Shown here: one piece after another, positions 25,966 to 35,411 of the stretch
Numbering within the stretch: position 1 is the stretch's first letter
Layout: every line of letters begins with the position of its first letter
Source of the DNA: Bacillota bacterium
GTDB lineage: Bacteria > Bacillota > Sulfobacillia > JAUYEG01
Direction: 5' to 3'
Assembly: GCA_030691505.1 (NCBI GenBank)
Contig: JAUYEG010000081.1
Location: forward strand, 1 to 62,737
DNA length: 62,737 nucleotides
Made by a program: the position numbers and the translations under genes
Notes under the pieces: generated by a model
What the model saw: the letters and a program-made list of their open reading frames with translations, nothing else
Databases searched by the model: none
Told to the model about the DNA's origin: nothing

Positions 25966-27444
25966 CTACCTACTCCACTTGCTGCCGATCGGATAGGCGT
26001 CCGCTGGCGCGTTGTCGTAGTGCAAAATGCTCAGGTTGGCGGGGCCGATGCCCGGCGCGTCGATCGGGAAGCTCGTGGCTCCGAACGTCTCCCAATAGGC
26101 CCTGTGGTGGACGCGGTCCTTGAGCGGGATGATGTCCAGCGTATTGACGTCAACGCCGATGGCGGTCAGCGCGGCGCTATCAAGCGCCCCGCGCATGTGG
26201 GCGGATACGCCGACGTGGCGGCTGTCGCCGAGGTTGAGCCGCGCCACGAAGCCCTCGCGGATCTTGGCGCCTTTCATCATAGGGCCGATCATCTCGTACT
26301 GCGGCTCGCCCATGTACTCGATCGTGCCCGTGATCAGCACCGGCGGGCCGGAGAACTCGCTGGCCCAGCCGCCGACGCTGAGGGTTACCTTGTCTCCGAC
26401 CTTGTGGTGCTCCTGGAGCAGCTTGGCCGCCTGGGGATCGGCAATGCCGGGAATGGCCCAGTTCTTGGCCCCCTGGGCCAGCAACTCGGCCAGGACGTGC
26501 GTGCTGTCGCCGGTCCGGTCGGCCCCGTCGGCGATGACGATCGGCCCCTTGCCCTGTGCGACCAGACGCATGACCTCCGCGACCGCCTCTTTTGGCTTGG
26601 GGAGCGGACGGGTAAAGGCCTCGCGCAGACTCCAGGCCAGGTCAGACACATCGTTCACGACCTTTTCGGCCAGGGCCTGGTCGCCGTTGGTGACGGCGAT
26701 GACCGACATGCCGATGTCCTCCACGTCGGCGTAGGCGTAGCCGGGGGCGACCGAGACGCAGTAGACCTTGCCGTTCTTTTCCCACTCGCGGCAGCGGTCG
26801 AAGACCGTCTTCATGGGAGGGTAGCCGGAAGCCTGATAGATGCTGGCGGAGACGATCCCCGGCTTGCGCAGGGCCTGAGCCGGCCAGAAGTGTCCGCGCA
26901 CGGTCATGAGCATGCACCGGGCGGCGATTTCCCCGATTTCCTCGGAGTCGATGTGCGGGTAGGTCTTGAGGACGAACACCCCGTCCGAGGCATCCGTCAG
27001 CTCGTGGTCCTCGTTGGCGTGCAGGTCGAGGGTGACCATGATCGGGATGTTTCCGACCGCTGCGCGGCAACGGCGCACGAGCTCGGCCTCAGGCTTGGGG
27101 ACGCCGGTCGCCGCCATCGCGCCGTGGAGGGACAGCAACACCCCATCGAGCTTGCCGGCGTTGCGGAGGCCATCGGCGATCTCATTGGCGTACTTCTCGT
27201 AGCAGTCGTTTGTGAGCCAGCTGGTGAACCCGCCCGGACCGCGGGCGGCGTAGGTCACCGGCACAATCTCGGCGCCCTCCGCCTCGAGCACCTTCATGTA
27301 CCCGTTGATATAGGTGGGGATGCCGCGATTCTGGTCCAGGATGGCTTCCCCGCGCAGGGCCCACGGCTCGTAACGCTCGATCGTAGTGGGTTCGGGGCAG
27401 AATGTGCAGGTTTCGTCAGAAAAACCGGCAATGGCGATGCGCAC
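25966..27444 (-). CDS. M81 family metallopeptidase (MlrC-like)
   Basis: 492 residues from GTG 27444, six bases after GAGAGGGGAG; the longer open frame upstream has no start support. The M81 family, named for the microcystin-degrading MlrC, is seen in IAIAGFSDETCTF (conserved glutamate), LLSLHGAMAATG, MVTLDLHANEDHE (aspartate and histidine) and LKTYPHIDSEE (histidine), and in the C-terminal domain with DGADRTGDSTH. The usual HETNTF reads DETCTF here. The protein is probably a cytoplasmic zinc peptidase acting on small linear or unusual peptides. A close paralogue at 57491-58964 is frameshifted. Confidence 0.85.
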   Translation of the reverse strand: MRIAIAGFSDETCTFCPEPTTIERYEPWALRGEAILDQNRGIPTYINGYMKVLEAEGAEIVPVTYAARGPGGFTSWLTNDCYEKYANEIADGLRNAGKLDGVLLSLHGAMAATGVPKPEAELVRRCRAAVGNIPIMVTLDLHANEDHELTDASDGVFVLKTYPHIDSEEIGEIAARCMLMTVRGHFWPAQALRKPGIVSASIYQASGYPPMKTVFDRCREWEKNGKVYCVSVAPGYAYADVEDIGMSVIAVTNGDQALAEKVVNDVSDLAWSLREAFTRPLPKPKEAVAEVMRLVAQGKGPIVIADGADRTGDSTHVLAELLAQGAKNWAIPGIADPQAAKLLQEHHKVGDKVTLSVGGWASEFSGPPVLITGTIEYMGEPQYEMIGPMMKGAKIREGFVARLNLGDSRHVGVSAHMRGALDSAALTAIGVDVNTLDIIPLKDRVHHRAYWETFGATSFPIDAPGIGPANLSILHYDNAPADAYPIGSKWSR

Positions 27445-27496
27445 GTGCGTCTCCCCTCTCCATAGTGGTGTCGCCCGACCGGGCGGCCGGGTAGGT

Positions 27497-28531
27497 CTAT
27501 GTCCTAGTTTGCCTGCTGAGGGGAAAACCCTGCGAAACAGGGAAGCTGGAACCCTCGTTGCGAAGGATGCCGTCCAGCCGGGTGAAAAGGACCGACAGGC
27601 GCCTGGCCCAGGTGTGGTCCGTGCCGCAGCGGAGCTGTCCGGCCCTCGCAACGCGTTCGGCTTCCTCGGGGTGGCTGAGGTAGTACCGCAATTTCGCCAC
27701 AAGGTCGTCGGCGCCGCTGTAGCCGACGACCTCGTGCCCGTATGCGAAGTACAGGCCCATCTCCTCAAAAAACTCGGTGCAGACCAATCGCCCTGTAGCC
27801 GTCGCTTCGAATAGGCCCACCTTGACATTGATGTGGCCGGCCCTGGTTCGGGGGAAGTTGACGAGGCACCGCGCGGACCAGGCGGCGCGGAACCAGTCAT
27901 CGCCGTGGACAGGGCCGGAACTTGCCCACGGCCAGTTGTTGCCATACAGCCGCGTGGTAAACTCCTCGACCAGGCGCTCGGCAATAGGCAGGCGCTCCGG
28001 CCATGCGTGACCGATAACGGCCACGTCGGCGCGGTACCTTGCGTCCACCGGCCAGGGCACGAAGAACCGCGAATCGACGGCGAAGGGTAGCAGCACCGTA
28101 TTGTGGATTCCCTCCGACCGGTACCAGCTCAGGGCGAGCGGCGAGTTGGTTGTGTGCATCGTGAAAGTCCCAGCGTACCGCGAGACGGTGGGGAACACGT
28201 CGGGGTCGCTGAGCGTGATGCCCACAACCGGGTACCGTGCCTTGACCTGCGCCATATCCTTGGGGCAAAACGTCAGGCCCCCCGCGCAGAAGATGATCAC
28301 ATCGGGCCCGAAGGCGGCAAGCTCAGCTTCGATGCGGCGTAGGCGGACCGCCACCGGGCCGTTGCCGCCGCGATGGCCCATCGGGTTGTCCAGCAGGTCG
28401 GGCCGGCCCGCGACGTTGATTTCCTGTGCCTTGCAGCCCAGTTCATAGAGGCCCATGAGGATGCTGCGGACAACGCCGGTGAGTTCGCGGGTGTAGCGGC
28501 AGATAAAGGTTACGCGCAAGGGGGGCCACAT
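27497..28531 (-). CDS. CgeB-like glycosyltransferase
   Basis: 344 residues from ATG 28531. The protein has a two-Rossmann GT-B layout: FICRYTRELTGVVRSILMGL at the start, VIIFCAGGLTF, TLSDPDVFPTVSRYAGTF, and the C-terminal nucleotide-sugar region NFPRTRAGHINVKVGLFEAT with TGRLVCTEFFEEM. It is clearly related to the protein at 34385-35365, which has the same blocks in the same order, so the two come from a duplication. The family is linked to spore-surface or cell-surface glycans. It is divergent from the next glycosyltransferase. Confidence 0.8.
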   Translation of the reverse strand: MWPPLRVTFICRYTRELTGVVRSILMGLYELGCKAQEINVAGRPDLLDNPMGHRGGNGPVAVRLRRIEAELAAFGPDVIIFCAGGLTFCPKDMAQVKARYPVVGITLSDPDVFPTVSRYAGTFTMHTTNSPLALSWYRSEGIHNTVLLPFAVDSRFFVPWPVDARYRADVAVIGHAWPERLPIAERLVEEFTTRLYGNNWPWASSGPVHGDDWFRAAWSARCLVNFPRTRAGHINVKVGLFEATATGRLVCTEFFEEMGLYFAYGHEVVGYSGADDLVAKLRYYLSHPEEAERVARAGQLRCGTDHTWARRLSVLFTRLDGILRNEGSSFPVSQGFPLSRQTRT

Positions 28532-28806
28532 ACTAAGCTTGAACGCGCCGGTGTGGGAATGCTCGTGGGTTCTCGCTGCTCGCCGGGGGGGCTGCGTTTC
28601 CAGGGACGGCACCTCCAGAGGCTTCTACGTCATCTTAGCGGCGGCTGACCGTGACGAACCCGCACACGGGGCCGGGCGAGGCACCGGGCCTCGGGCTCGC
28701 CCCCTTCAGTGCAGGACTACTATGCCGGTAGACCCGGACCGCAGGTTGCCGCGGGCCAGGGGACCGGCAAAGCAGCAGGGGGTGGGCGCAAGTAAAGATC
28801 GTTTCC
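28532..28806. other. Divergent intergenic region between glycosyltransferases
   Basis: About 275 bases. A stem GGGCGAG (near 28670) pairs with CTCGCCC (near 28695), and GAGGC/GCCTC is an alternative inner stem. No consensus promoter was recognised on either strand. A strong purine run GGGGGTGG precedes codon GTA 28792, the likely original start region of the gene on the right. Confidence 0.4.
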
Positions 28807-29757
28807 GTGGGAACGTCCCCGCTGATGACCCAGGGGCTGCTTGCCGGTTTCCGGCAGGTGGGGATGGCGACCGGAAGCTTCCCGCACCGGAGCTGGTTCA
28901 AGCTAAGCGCCGACAAGGGGCTGGCCGCGCTGGCACAGGACTTGGGCGACACCCGCCCCGATGTCGTCGTCTTCGGCGGGTACGCCCCTGCCTACTTTGA
29001 GGCTCTCGGCGGCATGTGCCACGATGCCGGAGCGGCTTTCGTCTATTGGGCCATTGAGGACCCGGTTGGTTTTGAGCGCACGCTCTTTCTGGCCCGGTGT
29101 GCCAATCACGTGTTCACCACCACGGCCGAGTGCATCGAGCGGTACTCGGAGCATGGGATTCGCGCCGCCCTCCTTTTGTTCGCGGCTAACCCCGATTACC
29201 ACCGCCCCGGGACATACCGTCCGCAGCTCGATCTGGACCTCGCCCTCGCGGCATCCTTCTACGGGTGGAAGGCCCGCATGAAGGGCTACGAGATCATCCT
29301 GGACGCCGCCAGGGACTCGGGACGTTCGTTCAGGGTATGGGGTGCCGGGTGGGACTCTGCTCAGGGCAGAGAGAGGCTGGGCGATCCCAGCCTACATCGA
29401 GGATACCTTCCCAACCACATGCTTCCTCAGCTGTGCGCCAGCGCCCTAATCGTGCTCGGGGTGCAAAGTGTGGACTCGTCGTCGACCCAGACCAACATGC
29501 GTCCATATGAAATCCTGGGGTGCAGGGGCTTTCATCTCACCCAGTGGACTCCCGCCATCTCGGGGATCTTCGTGGATGGCCAACACCTGGTGACGGCCAC
29601 ATCAAGGGAAGAAGCTCTGGACAAGATCAACCACTACGCCGCCCGCGAGTCGGAACGGAGCCGGATCGCGGAGTGCGGCCAGGCACATGTGTACCGCGAG
29701 CACACGTACCTGCACCGGGTCCGCGATGTGGTCATGCCGGCGTTGAGGTCGGGCTAG
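28807..29757 (+). CDS. CgeB-like glycosyltransferase (DUF3880 type)
   Basis: 316 residues from GTG 28807. PDVVVFGGYAPAYFEALGGM, VYWAIEDPVGFERTLFLARC, VFTTTAECIERYSEHGI and the C-terminal TNMRPYEILGCRGFHLTQWT are typical of CgeB-like GT-B enzymes. The natural start seems to be five codons earlier: the frame reads VKIVSVGTSP, and a ribosome-site-like GGGGGTGG precedes it, but the codon at 28792 is GTA, not a normal start. Either GTG 28807 is used or there is a base error. The gene ends within the FAD oxidoreductase gene (26-base convergent overlap). Confidence 0.75.
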   Translation: MGTSPLMTQGLLAGFRQVGMATGSFPHRSWFKLSADKGLAALAQDLGDTRPDVVVFGGYAPAYFEALGGMCHDAGAAFVYWAIEDPVGFERTLFLARCANHVFTTTAECIERYSEHGIRAALLLFAANPDYHRPGTYRPQLDLDLALAASFYGWKARMKGYEIILDAARDSGRSFRVWGAGWDSAQGRERLGDPSLHRGYLPNHMLPQLCASALIVLGVQSVDSSSTQTNMRPYEILGCRGFHLTQWTPAISGIFVDGQHLVTATSREEALDKINHYAARESERSRIAECGQAHVYREHTYLHRVRDVVMPALRSG

Positions 29758-31567
29758 ATCCCGTCTCGCCGGGGAGGGCGAGCGGGCGGCCCAGCGCGCC
29801 GAGTAGGCGGATCGCGCATTCGGCATGGGTCGCGCCGCGGCAGGCCTCACGCAGGGCCAGAGCCACCTGGCGGCGCAACCGGTAGCGCCGGCGCGCCCTT
29901 TCCACCCAGGCGTCGGCAGTAGCCACGGCAGCCGCTCTATCAGGGTAAAAGTGCAGGTGAGCAGGTGCGGCGCCGATGATTCCCTGGACGGCCAGGAAGC
30001 TGGCGGCGACGAAGGCCGGGTGGGTGTGGGGCAGATCGCAGAACCAAAACAGCGGGGCCCCGTGGCGGAGCAGTTCGAGCTGGTAGCGCTGCAGGAGAGC
30101 TTGCTGTCGGCAGACGGCGGCCGGTTGGATCCCCGTGAGGGCCGACATACCCGCCAGCGTTCCAGCCGCCTCGCCGATACTCCACTCAATCGGGTGATAG
30201 CGGCATGCCCCGTTGGTTATGTGTGTCGTGCCGATATTCTTGGCACCGGCGATCAGGTTGGAGATCTCGCCGCTCAGCAGCGCGCCGAGCGGAATCTGAA
30301 ACGGAACCAGCATCCCACCCGATCCCGACCGGAGCCTGGTATGGCAGCACCGGTGAATATCGATTCGGTAGTAGAAACCGAGGGCGCAGGCGTCCGGCAA
30401 CAGACGCGCGCGGGCACCGGGGTTGTACGCCGCTGTGACGTCCTGCTCGCGGACGGTATGCAGGGCCATCAGCCGGCGCGACTCGCGGATGTAGGGGTAC
30501 TTGGCGAGTCCGTCAGGGGTGCCCATTATGTCTGGGCGGAGCTTGAGCTCGGGGTAACCTGTGCCGCCGTCATCCCGCGGGGCCTCGGTTTGCAGCCAGA
30601 ACAGGAAGCTCAGCGCCAGCTGCCTGGCCCGGTCGAGGTGTACTGGCACGGTTTCTTCCGGCTGGTCAATAAGGGTTTCCTCGTGGTACTCGGTGCTGAC
30701 CCAGTTGACCAAGCTTACGTCCTCTTGCACTCGCGGATCTGTGAAGTTGCGCGCATCCAGGATCCTGCGGTACTCCCAAAAGGAGCGGCCGAAAACCGCC
30801 GGCTCAAACATTCTGAAGCCGTTGAACGTGAACCCGTGTGTGGCAAGCAGCTCGTCGTACTGGGGCGGTCTCGATATGACGTGCGATTCGCCCGGGCGCA
30901 TCTCCACGGCAAAGGTGAACGTTATCGCCTGCGTTGCGGCGCGGAGCTCTTGCACCGGTGCGCTGGGCTCGCCGGTTTCGGCGTGGGATTCCACGCCGGT
31001 CCGATAGGGCGCGCCCGCGAGCGGGAGGATGTCTCCAAGCTCAGTGGCATCAACCACGCATTCCGGGGCCAGGTCGCGGCAGCGCCCGGTGCGGCGGTCA
31101 AGCACTGACACCTGGGTGATGCGGCCCAGCTTGCATTCCACGCCCACTACCCTTGAGTCAAACGCCACTTCGAGCAGCCCGCTCTCGCGGGGGGGGCGCA
31201 CCATCTCCGCCAGAACAGACGCTCCAACGGCCGGCTCGAAGGCAAAGCGCCGCCCGGGGTCCGCCGATCCAGGGTTTAAGTACCGTGCCGAGCACCCGGC
31301 GTCTGATAGATCGTAACCGGTCCGGTAATGGAGCCGGATACGCTCCCTAAAGTCCGTGTAGCGGGCCGTTGCGCCATAGGCCTCGATAAACCTGTGTTCG
31401 TCGAGTGCCGAGACGCCCTGGGAGGTGGCCTGTCCTCCCAGCCAGTCGGTTTCCTCGACAAGGACTGCATGGGCCCCCATGGCCGTCGCGCTGAGCGCGG
31501 CAGCAACGCCCCCCAGCCCTCCGCCCGCGACCATCACCTGGCACCTCTGTTGTGTACCCACCCGCAC
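29732..31567 (-). CDS. FAD-dependent oxidoreductase (FAD_oxidored family)
   Basis: 611 residues from GTG 31567. The dinucleotide fold VMVAGGGLGGVAAALSATAM is near residue 11, ending in the acidic LVEETDWLGGQAT. The FAD-contacting C-terminal motif LIAGAKNIGTTHITNGACR lies near residue 455. The middle holds VDATELGDILPLAGA. This is the family of large flavoproteins of mostly unknown substrate, often beside sugar or polysaccharide genes. It sits between glycosyltransferase genes on the opposite strand. Its end overlaps the convergent neighbour by 26 bases. Confidence 0.85.
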   Translation of the reverse strand: MRVGTQQRCQVMVAGGGLGGVAAALSATAMGAHAVLVEETDWLGGQATSQGVSALDEHRFIEAYGATARYTDFRERIRLHYRTGYDLSDAGCSARYLNPGSADPGRRFAFEPAVGASVLAEMVRPPRESGLLEVAFDSRVVGVECKLGRITQVSVLDRRTGRCRDLAPECVVDATELGDILPLAGAPYRTGVESHAETGEPSAPVQELRAATQAITFTFAVEMRPGESHVISRPPQYDELLATHGFTFNGFRMFEPAVFGRSFWEYRRILDARNFTDPRVQEDVSLVNWVSTEYHEETLIDQPEETVPVHLDRARQLALSFLFWLQTEAPRDDGGTGYPELKLRPDIMGTPDGLAKYPYIRESRRLMALHTVREQDVTAAYNPGARARLLPDACALGFYYRIDIHRCCHTRLRSGSGGMLVPFQIPLGALLSGEISNLIAGAKNIGTTHITNGACRYHPIEWSIGEAAGTLAGMSALTGIQPAAVCRQQALLQRYQLELLRHGAPLFWFCDLPHTHPAFVAASFLAVQGIIGAAPAHLHFYPDRAAAVATADAWVERARRRYRLRRQVALALREACRGATHAECAIRLLGALGRPLALPGETGSSPTSTPA

Positions 31568-31734
31568 CTCACTGTCCGCGCCCTCAACGTCTTATCCGTG
31601 CCAGGCGCGGCACATTCAGAATAGGCGTCCCAGGTGGTGTCCGGAACGCCGTAGGGCAGGTCTCCTAAGCCGTCCTGGACGGGAGGGGCCCGGACGCGGG
31701 CGCCGAAGTCGCACGGCGAAGGGAGTTGGTTGGG

Positions 31735-33108
31735 GTGGCTATTCCTAACAAGCCTGTGTTGGATAAGGCCTTCAGGATGATCGAGTCGAGGCGCGGGGCC
31801 CTGCTGGCCGAGCTGCAGGCCCTTTGCCGTCAGCCCAGCATCGCGGCCCAGAACGTGGGTATGGCCGAGACGGCTGAGATGGTCCGGCGGATGATGGAGG
31901 ATGCCGGGCTCAAGGCCGAGATCGTGCCCACCGGCGGGCACCCGGTGGTCTACGGCGAGCTTGACGTGGGGGCGCCACGCACACTGTTGTTTTACAACCA
32001 CTACGACGTGCAGCCGCCCGAGCCGCTGGACGAGTGGACGCACCCGCCCTTTGGCGCGGAAATCCACGATGGCGTGCTCTATGCCCGGGGCGTCTCCGAC
32101 AACAAGGGCAATTTTGCGGCCCGTATCCAGGCTGTGCGCCTCTTGCGCGAGGCTGCCGGCGGCCTGCCGGTCAACGTGAAGTTCCTGGTTGAGGGCGAGG
32201 AGGAGATCGGCTCGGGGCACCTCGGCGAGTTCATCATCGCCAATCGGGACCGGCTTGGGGCCGACGGAGCCGTATGGGAATCGGGCTACAAAGACGCCCA
32301 GGGCCGGCCCGGCCTCTACTTTGGCGTCAAGGGCATCCTCTACGTGGAGTTGCGGGTCCGCGGCGCCAACCGCGATCTCCACTCGGCCGGCGCGGCGGTC
32401 ATCGAGAACCCCGCCTGGCGGCTGGTGTGGCTCCTCAACACCCTGAAAGGACCCGACGAGCGCGTGTTGCTGGACGGCTTCTACGACGATGTGCTCCCCC
32501 CCAGCGAGGAGGATCTGGTTTGGGCACGGGGCTCCACCCCTGAGGAGGAGGCCGCCAGACTTGCCGGCCTTGGCATCAAGCAGTATCTGCTCGGTTTGAC
32601 CGGCCTTGATCTCGCGGTCAAATCCCTCTTTCAGCCCACCTGCACGATCTGTGGGCTGACCGCAGGCTACCAGGGAGAGGGGTCCAAGACCGTGCTGCCC
32701 AAGGTGGCGAGCGCCAAGTTGGACTTCCGCCTGGTGCCGAAACAGGACCCGCAACGAGTGCTGGCAAGCCTCAGGGATCACTTGCGCCGGCAGGGCTGCG
32801 GCGACTTTGAGGTCATCGTGCACGGCGCCGAGCCCGCCGGCCGGACCTCGCTCAACGCTCCGATCGCGAAAGTGCTCATCGAGACCGCGCGCGAAGCCTA
32901 CGGGGTTGAGCCCTCCGTATCGCCGACGCAGGCCGGGAGCGGGCCGATGCATTGGCTCGTCGACGAGCTCGGCATCCCCACCGGCTCGATCGGCGTGGGA
33001 TGGCACCGGGCCAATAACCATGCGCCGGATGAGAGCATCAGGGTGGATGACTACTTCGAGAACATGCGTCACGTGGCATTATTGCTGGTCAGGTTCGCGG
33101 AAGTTTAA
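31735..33108 (+). CDS. M20 family dipeptidase-like metallohydrolase
   Basis: 457 residues from GTG 31735, nine bases after GGGAG; a TTG at 31726 overlaps that site. LLFYNHYDVQPPEPLDEWT, LYARGVSDNKGNFAARIQAV, VEGEEEIGSGHL and a lid domain (LYFGVKGILYVELRVRGANR) match the M20 group of carnosinase/CPG2-like dipeptidases, and the metal ligands are in place. A second aspartate/glutamate pair and the histidine in GWHRANNHAPDE complete the site. It is probably a separate unit just before csaB. Confidence 0.85.
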   Translation: MAIPNKPVLDKAFRMIESRRGALLAELQALCRQPSIAAQNVGMAETAEMVRRMMEDAGLKAEIVPTGGHPVVYGELDVGAPRTLLFYNHYDVQPPEPLDEWTHPPFGAEIHDGVLYARGVSDNKGNFAARIQAVRLLREAAGGLPVNVKFLVEGEEEIGSGHLGEFIIANRDRLGADGAVWESGYKDAQGRPGLYFGVKGILYVELRVRGANRDLHSAGAAVIENPAWRLVWLLNTLKGPDERVLLDGFYDDVLPPSEEDLVWARGSTPEEEAARLAGLGIKQYLLGLTGLDLAVKSLFQPTCTICGLTAGYQGEGSKTVLPKVASAKLDFRLVPKQDPQRVLASLRDHLRRQGCGDFEVIVHGAEPAGRTSLNAPIAKVLIETAREAYGVEPSVSPTQAGSGPMHWLVDELGIPTGSIGVGWHRANNHAPDESIRVDDYFENMRHVALLLVRFAEV

Positions 33109-33159
33109 CTAGCAGGGTTTTTGGCGATCCAGCGGGTTTCGGCTGCGCGGATTTGTGAG

Positions 33160-33165
33160 TAGAAT
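33160..33165 (+). promoter_or_regulatory. Possible -10 box placing csaB on a leaderless transcript
   Basis: TAGAAT at 33160-33165 would start transcription near base 33172, exactly at the GTG of csaB. No Shine-Dalgarno sequence precedes that GTG. The matching -35 region (TTTCGG at an 18-base distance) is weak, so the assignment is tentative. Confidence 0.3.
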
Positions 33166-33171
33166 GCCAGT

Positions 33172-34374
33172 GTGCTGACGGAGACGAAGGACGTACTGAT
33201 CCACGGTTTCTACGGTGCGGGCAACGTGGGTGACGACGCCATCCTGGAGTCCATGGTCGACCAGATCGCGGAGTTGCCGGAGGTCAACTCGATCACGGTC
33301 TCGGTCTATGGGAACAGGCCTGCCTACCACGGCCTGCACCCGGTGGAGCTGGTGCCGGGAAGGGATTTGGACCGCCTCTGCAAGGCCATTGAGGCCAGCC
33401 ATGTGCTTATCGTCGGTGGGGGCGGATTGCTTCAGGACTATCACGGGTTCCGGCTGTCGGATCTGCTGGACAAACCGCTTGCCAGCGCCGCGAAGAGCAG
33501 CGCCCTCGGGTACTACGGGCTCCCGCTCGTGATCGCGCGTGTTTTGGGGCGGCCGGCGATGCTTTACGCGGTGGGCGTGGGCCCCTTTGCATCCAACGAG
33601 GCCGCTCACACCGCGGGATGGTTGGCCCAGTCGGTCAATGCAGCGACCGTGCGTGACCGGGGCTCAGCCGAGTTGCTGCAAGGTCTGGGCGTTACCAACG
33701 TCTCGGTAACGGCGGACCCCGCGGTCAGCCTTGGCGCGTGTTGCGGTGCTGACGGGGAGGGGGATCGGGCTCCGGACGAACGGCGCCTGGCAGGAGCCGG
33801 GGAGGGCCGCACCCTGGTAGGAGTCAACTTGCGGACGTGGCCCTTTAGCAAGAGCATCGGCCATGACACGCTGGAGTTGGCGCGGGGTGTCGCGCGGTGG
33901 CTTGCGGACGAGAAGGGCGCCGGAGTCCTGATTTTGCCGTTTAACTCGGGTCGCAACGAGCTCAGACTCGCCCGGGAGCTTCAGGGTTCGCTCCCGCGCG
34001 GCGCGTCGGAGATCCTGTCCGAGGCAAACACGCCCGCCGCGATGCTTGCCACATGTCGCAGGCTCGATCTAGTCATCGGAATGCGCCTGCACGCCTCCGT
34101 CCTTTCCATGGCCGCCGGGACTCCCGCCATCGGATTGGCTTACGACCCGAAGGTACGCCGGTTTTTCGAGGAGGCCGGTGTCCCCGAGCTCTGCCTTGAC
34201 GCCGGAGGGACCACCCTGGAAGCGTTGCAGGTCCGGGTCGGGGAAGTCCTGGGCGATCTGCCGAAATGGCGCTCTCGGGTCCGCGCGGGCATTGACGTCT
34301 TGCGCGAAAGGGAGCAACACAACCTGCGGGTGTTGTCGCGGCTACTTGCGGCAGGGCCTGCGCCGACGGAGTGA
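33172..34374 (+). CDS. csaB: Polysaccharide pyruvyl transferase CsaB
   Basis: 400 residues from GTG 33172. VLIHGFYGAGNVGDDAILES is the hallmark start of CsaB, followed by VLIVGGGGLLQDYHG, MLYAVGVGPFASNEAA, VTADPAVSLG, VIGMRLHASVLSMAAGTPAI and LAYDPKVRRFFEEAGV. CsaB transfers pyruvate from phosphoenolpyruvate to N-acetylmannosamine of secondary cell-wall polymers, which then bind SLH-domain proteins of the S-layer. The presence of csaB points to a Gram-positive-type surface. It is followed at ten bases by a glycosyltransferase gene, so the genes are likely co-transcribed. Confidence 0.9.
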   Translation: MLTETKDVLIHGFYGAGNVGDDAILESMVDQIAELPEVNSITVSVYGNRPAYHGLHPVELVPGRDLDRLCKAIEASHVLIVGGGGLLQDYHGFRLSDLLDKPLASAAKSSALGYYGLPLVIARVLGRPAMLYAVGVGPFASNEAAHTAGWLAQSVNAATVRDRGSAELLQGLGVTNVSVTADPAVSLGACCGADGEGDRAPDERRLAGAGEGRTLVGVNLRTWPFSKSIGHDTLELARGVARWLADEKGAGVLILPFNSGRNELRLARELQGSLPRGASEILSEANTPAAMLATCRRLDLVIGMRLHASVLSMAAGTPAIGLAYDPKVRRFFEEAGVPELCLDAGGTTLEALQVRVGEVLGDLPKWRSRVRAGIDVLREREQHNLRVLSRLLAAGPAPTE

Positions 34375-34384
34375 GCCGGACTCA

Positions 34385-35365
34385 ATGGGGGAGAAGCGGC
34401 CGCTGCGAGTGACATTCATCGCCGGCTACCGGCCGGCGGAAACGACCGGGATCGTGCGGAGCATGCTCCTGGGACTGCACGAGATGTCCTGTGCCGTTCA
34501 GGAGATCAACCTGTGGGGAACGCGGAAATACACATATAACCCGGACAGGCGAACAGGAGGGTTTGGGCCGGTATATGTGAGGTTGGAACGGATCAAGCGG
34601 CGGGTCCGCGGCTTTGAACCGGACGCCGTGCTGCTTTGCGGCGGCGGCCTGACGTTTACGCACGAGGACATGGCCCATGTGCGAAAACGCTGCCCCGTCG
34701 TCGGCGTGACCCTGAGCGACCCGGACGTTTTCCCCACCGTCTCGGAGTACGCCGGCCTGTTCACACACCATACGACGAACTCGACGCAGGCTCTGGAATG
34801 GTATTTGAGGCGGGGAACCGCCAACACCTCCCTCATGCCGTTCGGCGTCGACTCGAGGTTCTTTGTCCCGCAGGAAGCCGATGAAGGCTACCGGACCGAT
34901 GTCGCAGTCGTGGGCCACGGGCGCCCCGACCGGCTGAAACTGGCGGGGCGATTACGGCGGGAGTTTGGCGCGAGGGTTTACGGCCGCAACTGGCCGTGGG
35001 CGGATTCCCATCCGATACAGGGCAAGGACTGGTTCCGTGCCGTGCGCTCGGCGCGGTTTGTCGTGAACTTCCCTCGGACCGTCGCTGGCTATGCCAATGT
35101 CAAGGTCGGGGTGTTTGAGGCCGCTGCGACCGGCCGTTTGCTGTTCACTGAGCGCTTCGAGGAAATGGAGTCATACTTCCGGTACGACGAGGAAATCGTC
35201 GGCTACTCGGGGGCGGACGATCTCGTCTCTAGACTCCGGCACTTCCTGGATCACCCCGCGGAGGCCGAGCTGGTTGCTAGAGCAGGCCAACTCCGCTGCG
35301 CGCGGGATCACATGTGGTCAAAGCGACTGGCCGATCTTTTCAGCCGGCTCAGGCTCATCCCTTAG
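34385..35365 (+). CDS. CgeB-like glycosyltransferase, paralogue of 27497-28531
   Basis: 326 residues from ATG 34385; the longer frame upstream is a shadow of csaB. FIAGYRPAETTGIVRSMLLG, VLLCGGGLTFTHEDMAHV, TLSDPDVFPTVSEYAGLF and NFPRTVAGYANVKVGVFEAA run parallel to the minus-strand paralogue block by block. It lacks the GLL-type membrane segments, so it is probably cytoplasmic. It lies between csaB and another glycosyltransferase, which supports a role in surface-glycan assembly. Confidence 0.8.
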   Translation: MGEKRPLRVTFIAGYRPAETTGIVRSMLLGLHEMSCAVQEINLWGTRKYTYNPDRRTGGFGPVYVRLERIKRRVRGFEPDAVLLCGGGLTFTHEDMAHVRKRCPVVGVTLSDPDVFPTVSEYAGLFTHHTTNSTQALEWYLRRGTANTSLMPFGVDSRFFVPQEADEGYRTDVAVVGHGRPDRLKLAGRLRREFGARVYGRNWPWADSHPIQGKDWFRAVRSARFVVNFPRTVAGYANVKVGVFEAAATGRLLFTERFEEMESYFRYDEEIVGYSGADDLVSRLRHFLDHPAEAELVARAGQLRCARDHMWSKRLADLFSRLRLIP

Positions 35366-35411
35366 GCGACACACGCCTGGCCGCCGCAAGCCGGAGCGAT
35401 GGGGGCTCAAG

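Noticed and set aside
25963-27465. A 500-residue plus-strand open frame opposite the M81 gene
   Set aside because: Composition (GDRV/LGH-rich) and lack of motifs mark it as the antisense shadow of the metallopeptidase.
31534-33072. A 512-residue minus-strand open frame opposite the M20 dipeptidase
   Set aside because: Same reason: the plus strand holds all metal-site motifs, and the minus frame has none.
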